From the NCBI GenBank assembly GCA_005772955.1, contig SXID01000226.1, positions 1 to 39,926 on the forward strand: a stretch of 39,926 nt of DNA. The letters run 5' to 3'. Shown here in pieces: positions 35,289 to 39,926 of the stretch; the stretch's first letter is position 1; every line of letters starts with the position of its first letter. The DNA is from Planctomycetia bacterium (GTDB lineage: Bacteria > Planctomycetota > Planctomycetia > Gemmatales > Gemmataceae). The notes under the pieces are model-generated. The model was not told the origin of the DNA and ran no database searches. It saw nothing but the letters and a program-made list of their open reading frames with translations. The position numbers and the translations under genes were made by a program.

Positions 35289-36674
35289 ATGTTCCTCGGA
35301 AGCCAACAATTACCACAGGGACGCGGGTTGTTTCTGCCCACGGTCGCGTTCATGCTTTGCGTGCTGACCGCGAGCGCGGGTGTCGCCCAGGAACCGCCAG
35401 CGATCTCGTCGTCCGTGGGAGCCAGCGAACTGGCGCCCCACGCGCCCCCCGACCCGCTTACCGATCTCATGCGGCGAGTCACGGACCTCGAAGGAGAATT
35501 GAAGAAGGCCAAGCAGAAGGCTGCGGATGCCGCGATGAAGCCGAGCATCAACTGGACGTTCCAGATTCAGGCGGATTCCATCTGGTCCGATCAGGACGCC
35601 GCGAATCGCGCCGCGGTCGGCAGCATTCCAGACGGCGCCGTGTTCCGTCGCGCCCGATTAGGCGTGTTCGGCGACTACGGGCCCATCGAGTACCGGCTCG
35701 CGTTGGACTTCGCGCTCAGCGGGCGACCATCGTTCCTCGACGCCTTCGTGGGGTTGAATGATGTGCCGGGCTTGGGTCGCGCGCGTGTCGGGTACTTCTT
35801 CGAGCCATTCGGTTTGGAACAGTACAGTCAGAACCGGTTCCTCACTTTCCTGGAACGCTCGCTGACGAGCGATCCGATCTCGCCGGGTCGCAACCTCGGC
35901 ACGATGGCGAACAACACGTTCGCCGACCAGCGCGGAACCTGGGCAATCGGCGCGTTCCACACTGATAGCGACGTATTCGGTGACTCCAGCGGCAACGACT
36001 TCCGTGCCGCGGTTACCGGGCGCGTGACGTACCTCGCGTGGTACGACGAGGAGAGCGCGGGCCGCGACCTGTTCCACCTCGGCGTGGCATATTCCGCGCG
36101 AGCCACGAAAAACGATGAAGTGCAGTTCGCGGTCCGCCCGGAAGTGCGACTGGGCGCCGCCGTCCCTAACGTCCCGAACTTCGTGGACACGAGCCTCATC
36201 GCGGCGAGTTTCTACCAACTCGTCGGGGTCGAAGCATTGCTCGTTCGCGGTCGGTTCTCGGCACAGTCGGAATACGTCGTCGTGCCAGTGGACACGAAGG
36301 CCGCCGGCGCGGTTTGCTTCCACTCGTGGTACGCGATGGGAAGCGTGTTCCTCACCGGCGAGAACCGCGCCTATCGTCGCCGTACGGGCACGCTCGAGCG
36401 CATTTCCCCGCTCCGGGATTTCATCCGGCAGGACACGCGCGGCTTCGGCAGCGGACCGGGTGCGTGGGAACTGGCCGTCCGCCTCTCGCACCTCGATCTC
36501 AGCAACGGTGTCGTTCGCGGCGGTCGTCTCACCGACTTGACCGTCGGCGTGAACTGGTATCTCAACCCGTACACACGGCTCACGGCAAACTACATTCGCG
36601 CGTTCCACACACCTCAAGCCGGGCGCGAGGGTGCTGCGGACTTCTACGGAATTCGCGCCAACTTCGATTTCTAA
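35289..36674 (+). CDS. OprO/OprP-like outer-membrane porin
   Basis: 461 residues. A signal peptide (about 1-34, FLPTVAFMLCVLTASAGVAQ) is followed by a short coiled-coil stretch (LMRRVTDLEGELKKAKQKAA) and a beta-barrel with alternating strands (FRRARLGVFGDYGPIEYRLA, LDFALSGRPSFLDAFVGLND, RVGYFFEPFGLEQYSQNRF, FLERSL). These match the phosphate-selective porin O/P family. The protein ends in NFDF, the terminal Phe expected for insertion by the BAM machinery, so the cell has a diderm envelope. The family often carries anions, but specificity cannot be read here. The start is uncertain: ATG 35289 is chosen, while TTG 35253 and ATG 35352 are possible. Confidence 0.82.
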   Translation: MFLGSQQLPQGRGLFLPTVAFMLCVLTASAGVAQEPPAISSSVGASELAPHAPPDPLTDLMRRVTDLEGELKKAKQKAADAAMKPSINWTFQIQADSIWSDQDAANRAAVGSIPDGAVFRRARLGVFGDYGPIEYRLALDFALSGRPSFLDAFVGLNDVPGLGRARVGYFFEPFGLEQYSQNRFLTFLERSLTSDPISPGRNLGTMANNTFADQRGTWAIGAFHTDSDVFGDSSGNDFRAAVTGRVTYLAWYDEESAGRDLFHLGVAYSARATKNDEVQFAVRPEVRLGAAVPNVPNFVDTSLIAASFYQLVGVEALLVRGRFSAQSEYVVVPVDTKAAGAVCFHSWYAMGSVFLTGENRAYRRRTGTLERISPLRDFIRQDTRGFGSGPGAWELAVRLSHLDLSNGVVRGGRLTDLTVGVNWYLNPYTRLTANYIRAFHTPQAGREGAADFYGIRANFDF

Positions 36675-36707
36675 TCATATCCCCACCCAGTCTCGAAGAA
36701 TGTGGTG

Positions 36708-36713
36708 TACTCT
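36708..36713 (+). promoter_or_regulatory. -10-like TACTCT upstream of the sulfatase
   Basis: TACTCT after GTGGTG, 49 nt before ATG 36763, in the 88-bp gap behind the porin gene. Confidence 0.3.
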
Positions 36714-36762
36714 TGCCACTCCCGCCACGCACAACGCGGGCGCCGAAGCGGAGGTTTTCACC

Positions 36763-38091
36763 ATGATTCGGTTCACGCTCGTGATCGGCTTGCTGGTGTC
36801 CGGCTCCACTACGCTGTTCTCGGCGGAGAAGCCGAATGTCATCGTCATCGTCGGTGACGACATGGGCTACGCGGACGTGGGCGCGCACGGCTGCAAGGAC
36901 ATCCCAACCCCGAACCTAGACGCCCTCGCGAAAGCCGGCGTGCGATTCACGAACGGTTACGTCTCCGGCCCATACTGCTCGCCTACGCGCGCCGGGCTGC
37001 TCACCGGGCGCTACCAGACTCGGTTCGGGCATGAGTTCAACCCGGCCGGGGGAACCGCGGGACTGCCGCTCACCGAGACGACGCTCGCGGACCGCATGAA
37101 ATCTGCGGGCTACGCGACAGGTTGGGTGGGAAAGTGGCACCTCGGCGCGAACGAGAAGCACCCGCAAAAGCGCGGGTTTGACGACGCCTTCGGATTCCTC
37201 GGCGGCGCGCACTCGTACTTCCCCGACAAGGGTAAGGGCGAAACCATCCTCCGGGGAACCAAGGACGCGAACGAGACTGAGTACCTCACCGATGCGTTCG
37301 GCCGTGAGGCGGTTGCGTTCGTGGAGAAGAACAAGGCGAAGCCGTTCTTCCTCTACCTCGCGTTCAACGCGGTTCACACGCCGATGCACGCCACCGACGC
37401 GCGAGTGAAGAAATTCGAGGGCATCAAGGACAACCAGCGCCGCACCTACGCCGCGATGATGTTCGCGATGGACGAAGCCATCGGCAAGCTGCTCGCGAAG
37501 TTGAAGGACGAGAAGCTAGAGCAGAACACGCTGATCTTCTTCTTCAGCGACAATGGCGGGCCGACGATGCAAGGTACTACCATCAACGGTTCGGTGAACG
37601 CACCCCTCCGCGGGTCGAAGCGGACCACGCTCGAAGGGGGCATTCGCGTGCCATTCTTCGTGAAGTGGCCCGCGAAGATTCTCGCCGACAAGGTGTACGA
37701 CGACCCCGTGATTCAACTCGACGTTCTCCCCACGGTACTCGCCGCAGGCGGAGTGGAACCGAAAGCCGACTGGAAACTCGATGGCGTAAACCTACTCCCT
37801 CACCTGACCGGCGACGCGAAGGCCGCACCGCACGACGCGCTCTATTGGCGGTTCGGCGCGCAGATGGCAATCCGCAGAGGCGACTGGAAACTTGTGAAGT
37901 ACGACGCGGTCGCCGACGGCGGAAAGGGCACATCCCCGGCGCACCTCTATCATCTCGCGGATGACATCGGTGAGAAGACCGATTTGGCCGCGAAGCGACC
38001 GGAAAAAGTGAAAGAGCTTCAGACAGCGTGGGACAAGTGGAACGAAGGGAACGTTGCGCCGCTCTGGGGTGGCGGGAAGCAGAAGGACTGA
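36763..38091 (+). CDS. Secreted sulfatase (arylsulfatase family)
   Basis: 442 residues with a signal peptide (MIRFTLVIGLLVSGSTTLFS). Hydrolyses sulfate esters, probably on polysaccharides, in the periplasm or outside. The family start KPNVIVIVGDDMGYADVG gives metal ligands Asp32 and Asp33; the active site CSPTRAGLLTGR begins at Cys72, which must be converted to formylglycine; Arg76 follows in the C-x-P-x-R motif; GKWHLG and FFFSDNGG supply the remaining conserved residues. No formylglycine-generating enzyme gene is in the window. ATG 36763 lies in GAGGTTTTCACCATG, with GAGG eight bases upstream. Sulfatases are greatly expanded in planctomycetes. The natural substrate is unknown. Confidence 0.95.
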   Translation: MIRFTLVIGLLVSGSTTLFSAEKPNVIVIVGDDMGYADVGAHGCKDIPTPNLDALAKAGVRFTNGYVSGPYCSPTRAGLLTGRYQTRFGHEFNPAGGTAGLPLTETTLADRMKSAGYATGWVGKWHLGANEKHPQKRGFDDAFGFLGGAHSYFPDKGKGETILRGTKDANETEYLTDAFGREAVAFVEKNKAKPFFLYLAFNAVHTPMHATDARVKKFEGIKDNQRRTYAAMMFAMDEAIGKLLAKLKDEKLEQNTLIFFFSDNGGPTMQGTTINGSVNAPLRGSKRTTLEGGIRVPFFVKWPAKILADKVYDDPVIQLDVLPTVLAAGGVEPKADWKLDGVNLLPHLTGDAKAAPHDALYWRFGAQMAIRRGDWKLVKYDAVADGGKGTSPAHLYHLADDIGEKTDLAAKRPEKVKELQTAWDKWNEGNVAPLWGGGKQKD

Positions 38092-38125
38092 GTGTGTTCC
38101 GCCGCTTGTTGCGTTGCGATTCTCG

Positions 38126-38165
38126 TGTATCGCTCGTCTGAGACGATCACCTCACGAGCAATACA
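38126..38165. terminator. Hairpin after the sulfatase
   Basis: TGTATCGCTCGT (38126-38137) pairs with ACGAGCAATACA (38154-38165) with one mismatch. It lies 35 bp after the sulfatase stop and upstream of the RND adaptor. Without a T tract, terminator function is uncertain. Confidence 0.4.
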
Positions 38166-38196
38166 AGTACATCAGGCGCGATTCGCACGGCGTGCC

Positions 38197-38202
38197 TAAT
38201 GT
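38197..38202 (+). promoter_or_regulatory. -10-like TAATGT upstream of the RND adaptor
   Basis: TAATGT after GTGCC, 34 nt before ATG 38237. The same hexamer occurs before the DUF1592 gene. Confidence 0.25.
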
Positions 38203-38236
38203 GCTATTGCCCCGCTCCTCGCCGAGGGACTTCACG

Positions 38237-39556
38237 ATGCGCCGAGTCTGGATCGGGATCGTCGTGCTGGTCGCCGCGAGCGCCGTCGTCGGCTGCCGCG
38301 TGCAGAAGCCCGCGCCACCGGCACCAACCCCGCTGCTTGTCACCGTCATCAAGCCCGCGACCACACCAGTGCGCGAATACTGGGTCTACAACGGATATCT
38401 CGACACCACCAAGTCCGTAGAGGTGAAGTCGAAAATCCGCGGGTTCCTCACCGCGGTGAAGTTCGTCGAGGGAACTGAGGTCGCGTTCGACGCCCCGCTC
38501 TACACGATCGACAAACTCGAATACGAGACCGCAGTGAAGCGGGCGACAGCGGAGTTGATGAAGAGCGAGGCACAGATCAAGAGTTGGGACGCGCAAATCA
38601 TTCAGGCGCGTGCCGACCTGGACCGTGTCACCAAATCGGTCGCGGGCGGAGCGGAATCGAAGACTGAGCAAGACAAGGCCCAGGCCACACTCGACGTGCG
38701 CATCGCCGAGTTGAAGGCAGCCGAGGCCACCCGCGACGCAGCGCAAGCCACGCTCAAGACCGCCACCATCCAACTCAGCTACACCGACATCAAGGCGAAG
38801 ATCGCGGGTCGCATCAGTCGCACATTGGTGGACGATGGCAACCTCGTGCTAGCCGATACGACGATGCTCACCACGATCGTGCGGGTGGACGAACTGTTCA
38901 TCTACTACGACGCGCCAGAGGCCGACTTCCTCGCGTACCAGAAGGCACTTATCAAGTCGTCGCACCCGGACCCGAGCGGTCAGCAGATCGGATTGGAGGT
39001 CGGGGTCGGCGACGAAATCGGGTTCCCGCACCCAGGCATCATCGATTTCCGTGAGAACCGCGTTGAGACTGCGACCGGTACGATCCGCGTCCGTGGGCGA
39101 ATCGACAACCCGCTGTTCGCGAACAAGGTGCGATTGCTCTACCCTGGCATGTTCGCCCGTGTGCGTGTGCCGAAGAGCGACCCGGTGCCACGGACCGTTC
39201 TGCCCGAAGACTGTCTCGTCAGCGGTCAGGAGGGGCGGTTCCTGTTCGTCGTGAACGCGAGCGGCGTGGTGGAGAAGCGCATCGTCACAGTCGGCGCGAC
39301 CGTATGGAAGGCGCCAGCCCCTGAGCCGGGCAAGACGCCTCCAAGTTGGGTCGCCGTGAACCCAACTCCGGCGGCACCAGTCGAAGGGCAACCGCTGCTC
39401 CCGACGCGCCGGCCGATCAAGTCTGTGGTCGCTATCACTGCCGGGTTGCAGCCCGATGATCGCGTCATCCTCGACGGGTTACAACAGGCACGCCCCGGTG
39501 CGTCCGTCAAACCGGAAGAGTGGGTGATGACCCCGCCAGTCGAGGCAAAGAAGTAG
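38237..39556 (+). CDS. RND efflux periplasmic adaptor (membrane fusion) lipoprotein
   Basis: 439 residues. Links an inner-membrane RND pump to an outer-membrane channel. The leader ends in a lipobox (VVGC, Cys20), so it should be lipid-anchored like AcrA/MexA. Lipoyl halves ([40 protein letters not shown]) bracket a coiled-coil hairpin (about 95-180), and a beta-barrel domain follows ([33 protein letters not shown]). The C-terminal membrane-proximal domain has a proline-rich insertion ([20 protein letters not shown]). GAGGG lies nine bases before ATG 38237. The pump gene begins 91 bp downstream but is cut short. Confidence 0.92.
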   Translation: MRRVWIGIVVLVAASAVVGCRVQKPAPPAPTPLLVTVIKPATTPVREYWVYNGYLDTTKSVEVKSKIRGFLTAVKFVEGTEVAFDAPLYTIDKLEYETAVKRATAELMKSEAQIKSWDAQIIQARADLDRVTKSVAGGAESKTEQDKAQATLDVRIAELKAAEATRDAAQATLKTATIQLSYTDIKAKIAGRISRTLVDDGNLVLADTTMLTTIVRVDELFIYYDAPEADFLAYQKALIKSSHPDPSGQQIGLEVGVGDEIGFPHPGIIDFRENRVETATGTIRVRGRIDNPLFANKVRLLYPGMFARVRVPKSDPVPRTVLPEDCLVSGQEGRFLFVVNASGVVEKRIVTVGATVWKAPAPEPGKTPPSWVAVNPTPAAPVEGQPLLPTRRPIKSVVAITAGLQPDDRVILDGLQQARPGASVKPEEWVMTPPVEAKK

Positions 39557-39570
39557 GCTCTGGCTGCTCT

Positions 39571-39599
39571 TTGCCCTCTCCCCTTGCGGGAGAGGGCAA
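39571..39599. repeat. CCCTCTCCC hairpin repeat between adaptor and pump genes
   Basis: TTGCCCTCTCCC (39571-39582) pairs perfectly with GGGAGAGGGCAA (39588-39599) around five bases. It resembles the small stems of the double-hairpin element in the helicase gene and is probably from a related repeat family. Confidence 0.7.
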
Positions 39600-39647
39600 G
39601 AACAACGCTGCCCTCGCGACTCGCCCTCACTCCCACGCGGTCCCTGC

Positions 39648-39797
39648 ATGATCTCGCGTTTCTTCATCGACCGGCCCATCTTTGCGAACGTCCTCGCCAT
39701 CATCACGATGCTGTTCGGGGCGATGGCACTGTACCGGTTGCCGGTGGAGCGCTACCCACCGATCACGCCTCCCACGGTGCAGGTAAACGCGAACTAG
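39648..39797 (+). pseudogene. RND efflux permease, truncated after 49 codons
   Basis: The product begins [20 protein letters not shown], the N-terminal helix of HAE1/AcrB-type pumps, and goes on through [20 protein letters not shown] to NAN. Intact proteins continue with a sequence like YPGA for about 1000 more residues. Here similarity stops at AAC TA and the frame ends at TAG 39795-39797. The first 49 codons look undamaged, so the break is probably a recent insertion at or near a TA dinucleotide, or a wrong join in assembly. With the preceding adaptor gene it would have formed a two-component pump. Confidence 0.78.
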
Positions 39798-39926
39798 TGA
39801 GGGGCCGCGATGTCGAATATCTCGTCCCATTGCTGATCGAGGGTCATCGTGGCGTCGCGCTGCTTCATTGTAGACCGCATCCACGACCGGACGATCGCCG
39901 GCTTGTCGAGCGAAGTCCCCGCGCTG
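39794..39926 (-). CDS. Unidentified partial reading frame in the inserted sequence
   Basis: The minus strand is open from the window edge to a TAG at 39796-39794, giving about 43 C-terminal residues ending [18 protein letters not shown]. The stop codon overlaps the point where the permease similarity ends. A transposase end reaching almost to the tip of an insertion sequence would look like this, and a TA target would fit IS630-type elements. However, I cannot recognise the family from so short a piece. Confidence 0.3.
   Translation of the reverse strand, partial: SAGTSLDKPAIVRSWMRSTMKQRDATMTLDQQWDEIFDIAAPH

Noticed and set aside
35112-35309. 65-codon minus-strand gene upstream of the porin
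   Set aside because: It covers the inverted repeat region, has no ribosome-binding site, and its product resembles nothing known to me.

Overview
The window looks like a high-GC chromosomal piece of a planctomycete, most probably Gemmata-like (family Gemmataceae). The evidence is the gene content: a prepilin-type DUF1559 protein with a small lipoprotein, a DUF1592/DUF1552 pair, a DUF1549-DUF1553/DUF1501 pair, two PVC-type heme-binding proteins fused to HEAT repeats, an LCCL-domain protein, a sulfatase and many secreted proteins with twin-arginine-like leaders. Species assignment is inference. The length (39926) and a perfect 142-bp palindrome at the very left edge suggest a whole draft contig bounded by repeats. 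I saw no rRNA, tRNA or CRISPR array.

Layout. 1-7.1 kb: Ski2-like helicase (-) carrying an in-frame palindromic repeat, a TAT-exported Gfo/Idh/MocA oxidoreductase, a secreted TIM-barrel epimerase-like protein with a WD40 remnant upstream, msrA, and a decayed DUF374 acyltransferase. 7.1-14 kb: acyl-ACP desaturase, lipoprotein plus DUF1559 protein (-), an unrecognised secreted 605-residue protein, an LCCL-domain protein, and a CehA/McbA-like metallohydrolase (-). 14.1-22.1 kb: PVC cytochrome/HEAT protein (+) and a minus-strand set DUF1592 > DUF1552 > Asp-box beta-propeller. 22.4-29.9 kb: serine hydrolase, DUF4139 protein, and a second, larger PVC cytochrome/HEAT protein. 29.9-35 kb: minus-strand set DUF1549/DUF1553 > DUF1501 > PQQ-like beta-propeller. 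35.3-39.9 kb: OprP-like porin, sulfatase, RND adaptor lipoprotein, and an RND permease cut off after 49 codons.

How the genes may work together: most products are exported, and six carry or imply redox or surface-degradation functions (CxxCH cytochrome motifs, DUF1501/1552 proteins, propellers, sulfatase, oxidoreductase, epimerase). This fits a periplasmic or cell-surface carbohydrate-breakdown programme. The most interesting arrangement is that two unrelated minus-strand sets share one plan: cytochrome-type protein, then TAT-exported DUF protein, then secreted beta-propeller. A shared -10-like element (TANNNT in a G-rich context) lies 35-75 nt before many start codons. Palindromic repeats of several families occupy the intergenic spaces, and one sits inside a gene.
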